Shown here: one piece after another, positions 44,133 through 55,974 of the stretch
How positions within the stretch are numbered: position 1 is the first letter of the stretch
How the letters are laid out: each line of letters starts with the position of its first letter
NCBI GenBank assembly: GCA_026686845.1
Contig: JAIVEN010000016.1
Span: 33,328,001-33,392,000, forward strand
Origin: Adenanthera pavonina
Taxonomy: Eukaryota > Streptophyta > Magnoliopsida > Fabales > Fabaceae
Direction: 5' to 3'
Length of the DNA stretch: 64,000 bases
The notes under the pieces: generated by a model
What the model was told of the DNA's origin: nothing
What the model saw: the letters and a program-made list of their open reading frames with translations, nothing else
Databases searched by the model: none
Position numbers and translations under genes: made by a program

Positions 44133-44823
44133 TAAGGCTGTGTTTAGTTCAATAGAAGGAAATAAAAGGAAGGGATTTTAATTTTATTTTATTTGAAGGG
44201 AAAATGAGAGATTTTAATAAATGGATTTTAATATTATCTTATTTGGTTTATGAGGGTCATAGAGGGAAAATAATTATGAATAAATAATTGCATCATTGGC
44301 ACACTTAAGTTAATTTTCCCTTTCTATTCTTCTCCCATATTTTTATATGAATGTATAATTACATATTATTTTTTGCCATTATAATTACATATCACTTTAC
44401 TCATTTCAATTGAATTTGAATTTTAACTTTTAATAAGATAATCTTGTAAAAAATAATATGAAAATATATTACTTGAAGGAGGAAAGTGCCATTTTTATCC
44501 ACAAATTCATACAATACTTTAGTTCTATTTCAATATTTTTTTCATCTAATACTTAAGTTCTTCAATTAATAGAATTTCACTTTTAATAACATAATCACAT
44601 ATTATTTTTATTCTCAACATAGTTGAATTAAAAACTAAAAAAAATGTAACCAATATATAATATTATATATGTATCTAGTTTTATATGCAATTTTTTTCCC
44701 TTGTAGATGGACTATGAATCTCTTTAAAACTGAAAAATATCTTAACCAAATATTTAAAAAATAAATTAATATTAAAATTAGCACATGATGATTCTCCGCA
44801 CAATCGCCATAATTATACAAAAT

Positions 44824-44931
44824 ATCACTTTCTTGTCTCTTTTTTTCTTCACAATCAAGAAGCTCCTCCAACAATTTATCATCCAAGTACTCGAACTTGA
44901 ACTCTTGTTTTCCATGTCCATGACATCTGAA
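44824..44931 (-). pseudogene. ERF transcription factor C-terminal fragment (distal part)
   Basis: The minus strand reads QEFKFEYLDDKLLEELLDCE followed by Glu/Lys residues. The core F-E-Y-L-D-D-K-x-L-E-E-L-L is the C-terminal acidic motif of group IX (B3) ethylene response factors such as the ERF1/ORA59/ERF095-098 class. It is separated from the rest of the ERF domain only by the solo LTR at 44937-47271. The frame stays open to 44635 without a clear natural stop, suggesting the original 3' end is altered. Confidence 0.65.
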
Positions 44932-44936
44932 AGAAG

Positions 44937-47271
44937 TGTAACATCTTACTTTACAACCATTAAACATGTATAATTTCATGATTAAGATTCAAAATAAAGT
45001 GATTTGAAAGCAAATGAGCCCTTAATTTTGCATAGACTAAGTTTAAGTCGTAAAAATTTTATTGAACTTTAAAAGTTCATAACTAATTCTACAAAAATCG
45101 TATTGAGGTGATTCCAAGTTCTATAGAAAGCTTATGATGTCTATTTTAAAGTAAAAATGTTGATTCACACTTTTACTGCTACAGTAAATTTCGAATTTTT
45201 TACACTCTATCATGTTAATAATGAAGCATAAATAAAGAATAAGGAAAATTTCAACACCAAAGGATAGGGACATAATATTTCATTATCGGAATGTTGTAAT
45301 TTACATTATAGAATGTAATATATCATCTAGTCCTATATAATGTAATACAAAACATAATATGATTGTAAAATAACTTGGACAACATTTCCTCATCAGTTTG
45401 TCATTTCATTTCCTTGGACAGAACCGGGGTCTAAAAATGTTAGATATTGGGGTGAGATTTGGACAGAATCTCAGTAATATGACAATTCATTTTCCCACAC
45501 TTAATTTTAGTAGCATAACAGTACAACCTTAATTACTAAGAATCAAACTTAAAATCATGTTCTACATGATCATGCATGTTCAAACAACCTTCATGACATT
45601 CAAAGCATTATTGAAGCAAAACCTCAACTTTGATCTAATATTTCAGCATGGTAACTACCAAAAACATGATTCTACTAGCATAATGACTACTTTTAATAAA
45701 TTAAATAGCTGAACTAAAATATAAATGGAAGAAAAGGAAAAGCATATTACTTAGAAATATTTTTCAGAACTTCAGATCACACCTTCTTTCCTAGAGCTTC
45801 TCACTCTAACCTCTCTCTACCTTGAATGAAATTTGATGGCTAAATGGGAGAAGGAGGAGCTTCTATTTATAGGTGAGTTAAAGACATAATGACCCTTGGA
45901 TTGGATCTTGATCCAATGGCTCTTAATTATTCTATATTAATTTATTTAATTCATCATGTGAGGAACTTATGAGGCTGTCACCTTTCCATTTTCTAGAAGT
46001 TTTTAGTTGATATTTTCTACCCAAAAATATATTTTATTTGGTTCTATCATGTGTCTAATTCAAATGGTGTCATGTGTGTGTGTTGGAGTTTAAATTGATT
46101 TTTGCTTCTTTTCCTCTCAATTTTCATCATTCTCTTGTCTCATCAGCCGAAGGAATATACTTTTATGCAATTTGGGCTTTACATATCTCATTTTGGATCT
46201 TAGTTTAGGGTATATGGGTTTTTGGGCTCATTCTACCAATTTCGGGTCCAATTTTTCTTATACTGGGTTTTATGATATAAAATTAATTTAGCAATGTAAT
46301 TATATATTTCGGGACTTAGAACATTGTTTTTAAATTTCAATATATCTTGATTAGTGACTAATTTCCTCATATAGAGTTAATTAGGTCATAATGTCGGTTT
46401 CTAAGTTCATTTGTTCATTATTGCTGAAACTAGAGTCATATTAGTTATCTATTGCTAAAAAAAATATTCTGGTGATCTAAAATGAATCTAGACATGTTAC
46501 TGAGTCATATTCAGTATCTGATGAATCTAGACTTGATATTAAGCTACATACATTTTCTAATTTGCCGATTAATCCAATATTCATAGACTGATCCTATGGC
46601 TATTTAAACTTCGTAGAAAAATCCAATGTCTTATTCTAAGTCATAATATATCTGAGTTTCCTAATATAGACTTATTTTCTATTTTTTAGAAATTTCTAAA
46701 TTATAGAACTTCGGTCCTTTTTTCTGTCTAATATATGTATTTTCTGGTTCTGCTTATTAGAAGATAATTTCTAACGATTATTTTTCTGACTCTATTCCTA
46801 CAATCGGTTCTGTCAGATAATGAGCAAATAATTTGTTTGGAGAAATGACATTTAAGGCCCATTATTTTGTCTTTTAGTGCCTACTACATCAATTTTTACT
46901 TTGACCCCATGACTTAACTTTCTTTGTAATTTGGTCCCTAAGTACTACTACTACTACTACTATCATGTTTCCCAAGGTATAGAATCTTAACCTATAGCTT
47001 CATAGGATTTCTGATGTCATACAACACACATTCACAGTTGACTACTTAGTCAAATTTTATCTTGATTTGTCTATAATGGCATATGAAATTTTAAATGGTC
47101 GTAGTTTCTAAATAGCATATCTAACTTATTTAGTTCTAGCTAATGGTTCTATATGGTCATATAATGCATGTTCACAATTGAATCAAAATCCAACTAAAAA
47201 CATAGATACAAAGCAAGTGAAGTTCAAGTTATGTTATGAGTTCTATAGTTAGTGAAAATCAGAATGTTACA
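44937..47271 (-). mobile_element. Solo gypsy-type LTR (2335 bp) with TSD AGAAG
   Basis: The plus strand starts TGTAACATC (44937) and ends GAATGTTACA (47271). A perfect AGAAG duplication flanks it (44932-44936, 47272-47276). Interior landmarks include a GGGGTGAGATTTGG / CTCAGTAAT block (about 45450-45475) and the TCATAACTAATTCTACAAAA block (about 45068) shared with 8300. No PBS or coding region is present. It is inserted inside the ERF reading frame. Confidence 0.8.
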
Positions 47272-47388
47272 AGAAGTAGAGGAATAACCTACAGGTACTA
47301 TATTAGCACCACTAGCTGACAATGGGTGAATATCTGGGAAATTGAGGATTGCAAATGGGCCTCTCATGACATAAGCAACTCTATCATA
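47272..47388 (-). pseudogene. ERF transcription factor, end of AP2 domain and linker (proximal part)
   Basis: The minus strand from 47388 reads YDRVAYVMRGPFAILNFPD, the C-terminal third of an AP2/ERF DNA-binding domain (usually YDRAAFxMRGxxAxLNFP). It continues with a serine-rich linker up to the TSD. The frame is intact across these 39 codons. It continues in frame into 44931 once the solo LTR and one TSD copy are removed. Upstream of the Tyr the sequence (CTTCCCCAG) no longer matches an AP2 domain, so the gene was cut there, either by capture into the TIR element or by a splice border. It cannot bind DNA as it stands. Confidence 0.7.
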
Positions 47389-47543
47389 CTGGGGAAGTAG
47401 AATAGAGAATGATTTAAAAAGAAAAAGGTAAGCAGAGAGGAGGTTAGCTTGGGGGTACACTACAACGGTGGCTAGAGAGGAGGTTGGCAATGGCGATAAT
47501 GGATGCATAATGGAGAGTGAGATGTGAGAGTGTGAAGTGCGAA

Positions 47544-47595
47544 TCTATGAATCCTGGTATAGAATGAGATCTATGAATCCTGGTATAGAATGTGA
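47544..47595. repeat. Two-copy 26-bp tandem repeat
   Basis: TCTATGAATCCTGGTATAGA... at 47544 is repeated at 47570. Confidence 0.8.
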
Positions 47596-47865
47596 GTAAG
47601 ACCCATGATATCAGTGAGGGTGTTGGGATTTCTAAAATGTTCAAGGCAATTTAGTTAGGATTGGATAAAATAATATATTTTCCCTTCAAATTACTCCAAT
47701 TTCGGGAGAGGGGGGGCAGGAATAAATAAGAGGGAGGGAGGAAAATTTTCACAGCATTTTCCTTCCCCTCCCCCTATTTTTTTTCTCACCAAATAAGAGA
47801 AGAGTAGCAAAATCCCTCTCCTCCCATTTCCTTCCCCCATTTTCCCTCAACCAAACATAGCTTAA

Positions 47866-49790
47866 GAATAAATCATGAAAAGACCAAAAAGAAACTAGCA
47901 AAGTTTGGCATGGAAGATTCTTCAAGCCCAAAGATTAGGTAGCTGATATTATGATAACAACATCCACTATACTCTACTAATTGCTTACTAGGTGTCTAAC
48001 ATCTATGAATAATTTAATCTAATACTTGAGAGCTACTAACAATAATGTTTATGTTCACATCACCCGTCACAACTCAACTATTTTGAAAACTAATGTTAAG
48101 AAAATCGGATTAGTCACTAGACTGACGAAAGTACTGATTCAAAGGTTCAATGGATAGATCGGGATCAGACTGAGTTGGATCAGTTGTAATTAAATTGATA
48201 TATTTTACATAATATATGCTTAAAAATAAAAAATTAATTATTCAAAGTTAAATGAAGGAAGATTAATTTAGAAACAAAGTAATATTTCTTTAAGAAAATA
48301 ATATTTAAGAAAGTATAACTATAAAGTAATTAAATTTTCATTTAAATCTATAATCATATAAGTTATATATAACCTACTTCATAATTTTTCATCCAAATTC
48401 ATAATCATACTTGGGATTCATATTAACATTAAATTGAAATGATCAAGTTTCAAATAATATTATAAATAAATAATAAATATCACACAATTTAAAAAAATGT
48501 TCTTACATAAAAAAATTTAAAAAATATAAATGTACAGATATTATAAAAAAAGCTATTTGTGTTTAAAAAATTATATAAAACATCTATTCGACATATTATT
48601 ACTCTCAATCCAAGTTACTAACAATTAAAAAACAATTTCCAATGCCAAGCATTAGACTTGGCTCCGCTCACTAGAACGTGACTTGGTATTGGCCAAATAT
48701 TTTTTTTGTTTTTGCTTAGTGACATTATTGTGCAAACCAAAACTTGGGCAAAGTAAAACTTGAAGTTCATAAAAAGAAAGTAAAACTTGAAATTCGAGAA
48801 AGTTGATGGCAGCTGGAACAAGATTGCCTGTAACGAGCAGAAAGAAAGAGGAAAAAAACTGAGGATGGATATCTCATTTCTGAAACTCGTTTCTCTTCTG
48901 CTCCTTCGTCTTCTCCGTATTTGCTTCTTCGTCTTCTAGTGTTTCTTCTTCGTCGTCTTCTTGTTTGCTTCTTCATCTTCTCGTGTTTCTTCTTGGACTT
49001 CTTATTTCTCTAGTGATGTTCATTTTCTTCCTATTTTATGTATTTTTATTTTATTTTTTATCATTTCTCACCTTTTTAACACTTCTATATAGATCTTAAA
49101 CTGTACAACTCTTACATCTTGCATCCGCAGATATCATTCTTCTTCTACTCCATCTAGCCTTTTCTTGCTCTATTTTTTTTAAGCTAGCTCCTTCTGCCTC
49201 TCTTTTCTTTGTCTCTTTTTTTTTCTCATCTGGATGAACCGATTATCTGGCTGGTTTTATTGGTTTTGGCCAGTTCAACACTGATTTATCCGGTTTCAAG
49301 CCGGTTCAATTCTTATCACCCCTCTTATCTCACATTTTCCGAGCAGACATGTGACCAGTTCTCAATCCAATTTGTTGAACTTTTCGGTCTGGTACAGTTT
49401 TCAGAACCTTGGTGAAACCTATCTGAGCAAACAAAAAATCCAACAGTAGCCATGTTTTATTTGGCAAGTCACTATCCTACTTATAGAAAGTTGTACATAT
49501 CAAAAGTCAAACTTTAGAAGTATAACCATATATGTATTAAAAAATTTAGATAGGAAAAGCCCAAGTTGAATTTGTTTTTCTGTTATAGATATGTAATAAA
49601 AATTTAAATACGAAGAGCTAGTCAAATTTTATTTTGTATTTTACAATAAGTTGTTGTGCTGTTTGAGTGATGTATTTCTGTGGCTTTTTGTGGTAGTTTT
49701 AGTTTGGTAGTAAATTTGTGGCGCACAGTTTTATTTGAATCCCAAGGAAATCCCACTCCAACAGCCAGTCGATTATTACTCGTCCCATTA
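47866..49790. other. Non-coding region upstream of the acyltransferase pseudogene
   Basis: It contains a TTC/CTT-rich imperfect microsatellite at about 48895-48995. ORFs here are low-complexity and domain-free. Confidence 0.35.
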
Positions 49791-49799
49791 TATATAAAT
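49791..49799 (+). promoter_or_regulatory. TATA box of the BAHD pseudogene
   Basis: TATATAAAT lies about 110 bp upstream of the ATG at 49902, a normal distance for a plant gene, suggesting the ancestral promoter was retained. Confidence 0.5.
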
Positions 49800-49901
49800 G
49801 CAAAGCTCCAAACGAAAACTCAAGTCACGTCAAACTAAGACATAATTTTAGCTATCATCTTTCTCTTTCAGTCAAATTCTCCATTTTTTACGAGTAACAT
49901 T

Positions 49902-51357
49902 ATGGTTGTACCATCTCCCTTTCATCTCGTTTTTTCTGTGACAAGGCGCCAACTGGAACTTGTAGCTCCGGTGAAGCCTACTCCTTATGAGTTTAAGCTA
50001 CTATCTGATATAGATGACCAATACGGTTTACGTGCTCATGCTCCGCTGATACATTTCTATTGTCATGGACCTTCCATGGCGGGGAAGGACCCTGTGAAAG
50101 TCATCAGACAAGCATTAGCTCAAACACTAGTCTTCTACTGTCCATTTGCAGGTCGACTCAAGGAAGGTGCTGGCCACAAACTTGTGGTCGAATGTAATGG
50201 AGAAGGCATCATCTTTATTGAGGCTGATACAGATGTAACGCTTGCTTAGTGACACTCTTCAACCACCATTCCCATGCTTCGAAGGCCTCCTTTACAACGT
50301 TCCTGGTTTTGAAGGAATCCTTCAGTGTCCCCTCTTACTTATTCAGGTCTTCCAGTATACATACCAATTAATTAATTAACTAATTTAATCTGTATAATTA
50401 ATAGAATACTTTACTTAGACATGCCTAAAGGTAGCTTAATTATAATTATGATTAAATTGTAGGTAACACATCTCAAGTGTGGTGGCTTCGTGTTTGCTGC
50501 TCGCATGAATCACACCATGAGTGACGGACTTGGTATTGTCCGGTTCATGAATGCTTTACTGAAATGGCCAGTGGGGCAAGTGAACCCTCCATTCTGCCTG
50601 TCTGACATAGGGAGTTTCTAAGTGCAAGGGACCCACCACGCATTACCTGCACCCATCGTGAGTTTGACCAAGTGGCTACTACCACCCTCCCTTAACAGAC
50701 ATCATCCATCAATCTTTCTTTTTTGGGCCAACTGAGATATCCATCATTCGTCGTCTTATTCCTCATCACCTAAAGCAATCCACAACTTTTGAGGTCCTCG
50801 CTGCATGCCTCTGGCGTTGCCGCACAGAAGCATTACAACTAGACCCAAACGATGATGTTCACATATTGGTCATCATCAATGCAGGCCTTGGACGTGGCAG
50901 ATTCAACCCTCCAATACGCATAGGTTATTATGGCAATGCTTTTGTGTATCCAGCTGCAGTTAGCACTGCAGGGAAACTCTGTGAGAGCCCGTTAGGATAT
51001 GCTTTGGAGTTAGTGAAGAAAGCAAAGGCTGAAGTGAATGAGGAGTGTGTGCACTCCGTGGCTGATCTTCTGGTGACCAGAGGTTGACCTTGTTTTGCAT
51101 CAGTAAGATTGTGGATGATATCAGACTTGGCACGTGTTGGCTTTAGAGACATTAACTTTGGGTGGGGCAAGTTTGTGTATGCTGGTGTAGCTAAGGGTGG
51201 GCTTGGCTCTCTTCCTGGGGTGAGTTTCTTTGTTGCATCTAAAAACAATTAGGGAGAGGAGGGCAGATTAGTACCTATTTGCTTGCCGTCCAAAGCAATG
51301 AAGAGGTTCACCAAAGAGTTGGATAACATGCTTGGTTTGTTGATCGAACTAGTTTAA
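49902..51357 (+). pseudogene. BAHD acyltransferase pseudogene (alcohol O-benzoyl/acetyltransferase-like)
   Basis: The family moves an acyl group from acyl-CoA to an alcohol in the cytosol. The ATG at 49902 opens 115 good codons (FSVTRRQLELVAPVKPTPYE, FYCPFAGRLKE) before a TAG (50247-50249) with a frame change. Exon 1 then continues to 50346. A GT...AG intron at 50347-50462 lies at the conserved BAHD Gln/Val site. Exon 2 starts VTHLKCGGFVFAARMNHTMS; the catalytic HxxxD is present as HTMSD (50511-50525). Frame changes follow near 50590-50615 and 50690, with a TAA at 50693-50695. In the last frame there is a TGA (51085-51087) and a TAG near 51250, and the structural DFGWG motif reads NFGWG (about 51154). 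The normal end appears to be TAA 51355-51357. The retained intron means this is a decayed gene, not a retrocopy. Closest by eye to benzyl alcohol O-benzoyltransferases. Confidence 0.88.
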
Positions 51358-51413
51358 GGTGGTGTGATTTATCTTCTCAAGCGTGTTATGAAGTTTGTTC
51401 TGTGGTATATGCT

Positions 51414-51437
51414 TGTGTGTGTGTGTGTGTGTGTGTG
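51414..51437. repeat. (TG)n microsatellite
   Basis: TG dinucleotide run just downstream of the pseudogene. Confidence 0.95.
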
Positions 51438-54400
51438 AGAACCTGTATCGACAGTATGCTTGATAAATTAATTAGTTAAGGTTAACAAATTTCACATAAT
51501 TTATTTTTTTTCAATTTATCTTTAATATATCTATGAAAGAGAATATATGAAAATATTAAACTAAAGGTATTTAAAGGAAAAAAAAAAAACAAAATGCCTT
51601 GTGAATTTGCAGAGTTTTATATTCCGTGGGGCAACTAAAGCTGCAGTCTTAAATTAAAGGCATTTAAAGAAAAAATGAATTGAAGTGGTATATATCTACA
51701 TTGCATTGGAGTGCAGCCATTATTTTTTTCAAAGCATGCTGATAAGTATCTTGAGTTTTTCAAATGGACAATAACAATAATCTGAAAGGACATTTCAAAA
51801 TAAGCTTGAAGATGGTATAAAAATTTGTTTAGTTTATACAATATTAGAATATTCAAGAACACATTATAAATTTTTTACTAAGTATGGAAACATTATACAC
51901 AATTCATAAAATAGTATGATTTGTTATAATTTTAATATTTTAAATATTAAATGCTAATAATATTTATAATTCTATCCTCGTCATGGATCAGGCCAAACAA
52001 AATTATGCCTTGAATTGTTTTTTTGGCCATTGCCCTGAATTGCTCATTATTGCATAAAAATGTTCTTTATATACTTAATATTTGTAAGACTTACGTTATA
52101 TTCATTACATTATTATTTTATTACGAACACAAATATGAATATGAATTCTTGAAAAACCATTATTATAATTACAATGGTTGGACCACTGAAAGGCACAATT
52201 TGTTCATAGAAGTCAGACATCATCCGTAATTTGATTAACCAGAGTTGCTGGATGTGTGGGCCTTTGGGTTAGTGACCCCTTTTTTTTTCTTGTTGCTGCC
52301 TTGAAAATGTTATTGCGAGAGGTATAATTTTGTGTTGGGCCGAAACATGCTTTCAATGTAGTCTATGGAAAGAGAGTGTTGCTTCATGAAAGGTGGTCAA
52401 TTTTTTTGTTATTTGTTTTTTTTTTTGGTTTTAAACGAAGAGATGTTAATTGGGAAGTAATAAGATGCATGGTTTGTGGAAAGATAGTTCATTTTTAATG
52501 ATCTGTTTACAATAGTACATCATAAAAAGTGTGCAGTTATTAGGGGAGTGGGGAATATCCTTTCAATTCAAAGAGCATTCATATTGGTACATTCATATCA
52601 TAAGAGTAGTGGAAACTGCACATTGCCAATTGTGATACTAGTGAGTCACAATGGCTATGTCAGTGAGTCAAAATGGGAGACTCTCACTCTATGCCTACCA
52701 CCAAACCATATCTGGTTCTCCCTACCACAAGTTTTTCCAAACTGATCGCATAGAAGAACCATTGATATTTTTAAAATGATATTTATGAACAATTAATGAA
52801 TAAGATTTTACTACTTTGCCAATTGATCCATATGTATTTCCAACTCTGGGATACCAATTTAAAAATATCTTGCTCATAGGACCAGTTTGGAATTTCTCCA
52901 TTTCAACACTTGCATCACCCTTTCTCATTCACAAAAGAATCAATCCTTGATTTTACTCATAATTTGTGACACCTAGTTTTTTTACTCATGAAACTATATG
53001 TTAAGGAAAACTGCCATTTGGTATTGCCTATAAATAACGTAAAAGCAGACAAGGAAAGGGCACATCATCATCACACAAATATATACAATGGAAAGCAAGC
53101 AGTTCCATCAACATTTACAGTTGCTGGATATAGCTGTCACTCATTGACCCTATAGATTTATTTGATGCCAATACTTTTATGAAGAATGGTCAAAAGCCAG
53201 TTAGCAGCCAATTCAGGGAATGAATCTCATATATAAATAAATAAACTCATAGTGGATGGGTATAGACATATATTTGCTAGTGCTGAGGTGGGGAAGAGAG
53301 CAAAAAGATCTATACAGGGGTGAAGGATCTTATAATTGAAAGCAAAATTTAAAGAATGTACCAAAAAATAAGACTAAAGCTAAGTATAGATGTCATTGTT
53401 AGGGAACCATTGCTCTCCCCCTGCGCCATCTCCGATGCCATGAACGCTGACGAGCCAGCAATTATTCCACCATAATCATTCACTAAGACAATCAAACTAG
53501 AAATGAAAAGAAATTCAATTATAGAGTGGAACCAAATCATTAAGCCGAAATAGCATTTGCTTTCATCAGGTCTAAGAATTTAGATCACAAGCTATCATAC
53601 CATGTTTTGTTCACGTCGCTGATGATATAGTCCCACCATATTACTTGTCTGGTTTTGCTTCTTCACGAAGAGAGGTAAATTGAAAAGAGATTACAGTAGG
53701 AGGATGAACTATTCACTTTTTTTTTTCCTTTTTCCAATCGGTGTTCAATGCTTTCTAGGTGAAGAACAAATTTACAAAATAAATATCTAACAATTAAATT
53801 AATTAATTTGATCATTTTGTAAGAAAAGTATTTTGGCTTCATGAAAAAAATGGTATTACGTTTTTTTTTTTGCTTGAAATATACTTTGGTTGATATAAGT
53901 TGAGTAGAAATTGAGTAGGATGACAAAATTGATTAGAAACTCAAATAGAATCCAAGAATCCTCACCTACGCCCTACGATCCCAAGCCACCCTTGCTCTAC
54001 TCCAACCCAGTGCCACCATTTATTGAACTTTCACTGCCTCTTCCTCATCCTATTACTACTCCATTCCAATGCGACCTTTTATCAATTGAAAATAGAAGAG
54101 TAACGGTACAATCAAAACACAAACAGAGGGGGAATAAGTCAAGTAAAATGGAACAGGGAGGACAAATCAAAGACGAAGAAAAATTAAGGAAAATATATAT
54201 CAACCCCAAAAAAAATAGGTCAAATGAGAGGTGAAAGGTTAACTTACTGTAGTATTTGACACTTGCTGCTTGAGTTTGAGAAGATGACATCAATAAGATG
54301 GATAAATCAGAGAAGGAAAAATGGGTAGAGATGAAGAAAATGCTTTGATGTCGTCTATGAAAAAAATAAAATAAAACCAAGATTCAATGAAAAAATGAAG

Positions 54401-55974
54401 ATAAAAAGGAAACAATACGCTCTAGATCTCATCAGACCTTTGCCAAACCTTCAAAGCTCACCGTGCAAGATCCACCATACCTCTTTTCCCAGTGTTCCTG
54501 GACCACATCTTGTTTCTCGATACTCCAAGACCTCTCTCGGCATCTTCCACAATGCGTCATCAACCTTGAAGATGAGAGCTGTAGGAGTAGAATTGAGAGG
54601 GAGAGAATAAGAAATTTGTTTTCCTCAAGTGAAAACGATGAAGGGAAGAATATAATCATACTCGATATAAGTATGAACCAAATTAATAAAACTTTTGATA
54701 TGACATTTATTGTGGGGCCAGAAAATGCGTTAAAAAAACAAAGAAAGAAGATCACTGTAAAGAAGGAAAATAAATTAAATATTTGTAACTTGATAAATTG
54801 GAAGTTGAAATGATGGTAAAAGAAATAACTTAACTGGCCCAAATCCAAAATCATCCGAAAATGAAAAATATTCATATATAAAAATGGAAAAATTCATATT
54901 AATATTATTTCAATAATAATATTATTCATACTAATATTTATGACATCGAATTAAAAAATAACATTAAAAATTCAACTTAAAATCAAATCGCAAAAACACT
55001 AAGAAATTTTCGGTTATTGAGTATTTAATTTTTCATAATGTTATGCTTTTGGAGGTTTTTTGATGCAAGTTAGATTGATCCGGACCAATATAGTCAAGTT
55101 TTCTTTTTTTTTTTTTAATATCACTAGCCATTTGATCATATTTTTAAAATAAGGAACAAATTTGGACTTTTTAAAATATAATAAAATCATTAAAATTCCA
55201 AAATATATGTAAAATTTCTAAAACATGACTCATATTATAGAAGGAAGAAATTATAACACTTCAAAAATGTTGGAAAAATTTATATTTTGAATGATCAATA
55301 AACTTATAATTAAAGTGGGTCCGTTTTTTGCTATTTTTGTTGGTTCATTTGTTTTTGGTCATTTTTTTAAATTCATGTGAAAGGAAAAAAGAAAAGAAAA
55401 AATCATATTTTAAATAATTATATTTATATATAAATATAGATTCTTAAATCTTAACAAATTTAATACTCCCAACTATTTTCTTTCATCTGTATAATTAATT
55501 ATTTGTATTTTATATATGAAAACAAAGTATTATAGAGTATTAGAAAATTATCTTGAATTAATGAGAAATCTAATTTGATAAAAAAAAATTGATATAGTCT
55601 TTTTTGTGTAATTACTATTTTAATTATGTGTTTTCTTGTTATTATTTTTTCTGGTCCATTGCTGTTATTTTCATAGTAGATGGTGGAAAAAAAGGAAATG
55701 GAAGGCAAACAGAGTCACAAGCATAGAGTTAGGAGCGGAACAGTAACTGTTACTTCCTCGCTTGATAGTTTTACATGTGGTTTGATAAGAAATTAAGAAT
55801 TATACTTTACTATGGAGAGAAAGAAAAGTCTAGAAGCTAAGCCATTAACCCATAATGCAAAGTTTATCTATATTTTATGATATATGGTCCAAGTTAGCTG
55901 AGCTCATTTGCTCAACTCACAATTTAGATTTGATTTATTATTTTGAACAAAACAAGATATGGATGAGGCTAATT
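51438..55974. other. Non-coding region
   Basis: No convincing gene. The overlapping ORFs at 53911-54875 on both strands lack domains. AT-rich intervals dominate. A T run near 52420-52433 and another near 55107-55121 are unassigned. Confidence 0.35.

Larger units (their letters stand above)
44136..47862. mobile_element. Harbinger/Tourist-like TIR element carrying an ERF fragment, split by a solo LTR
   Basis: The left end GGCTGTGTTTAGTTC and right end CAACCAAACATAGCT are imperfect inverted repeats (about 14 of 20 positions). They are flanked by TAA on both sides (44133-44135, 47863-47865), the 3-bp duplication expected for PIF/Harbinger. Removing the solo LTR (44937-47271) leaves about 1.4 kb. 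That remainder contains the 3' half of an ERF-type gene on the minus strand and no transposase. It therefore looks like a gene-carrying non-autonomous element (Pack-type). The terminal match is modest and could be coincidence between two MITE ends. Confidence 0.45.

Noticed and set aside
44136..45021. Alternative TIR element ending at CAAATGAGCCCT (45021)
   Set aside because: Its terminus matches the left end at only about 10 of 17 positions and it would cross the well-supported LTR boundary at 44937.
51411..51437. CRISPR or satellite array
   Set aside because: It is a simple TG microsatellite; no spaced repeats of CRISPR type occur anywhere in the window.
53349..53540. 63-codon minus-strand hydrophobic ORF (GGIIAGSSAFMASEMAQ)
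   Set aside because: It looks protein-like but I recognise no family and see no neighbouring exon; not supportable as a gene.
53911..54875. Overlapping ORFs of 107-147 codons on both strands
   Set aside because: No recognisable domain, compositions that mirror each other on opposite strands, and no family-like motif; treated as chance ORFs.
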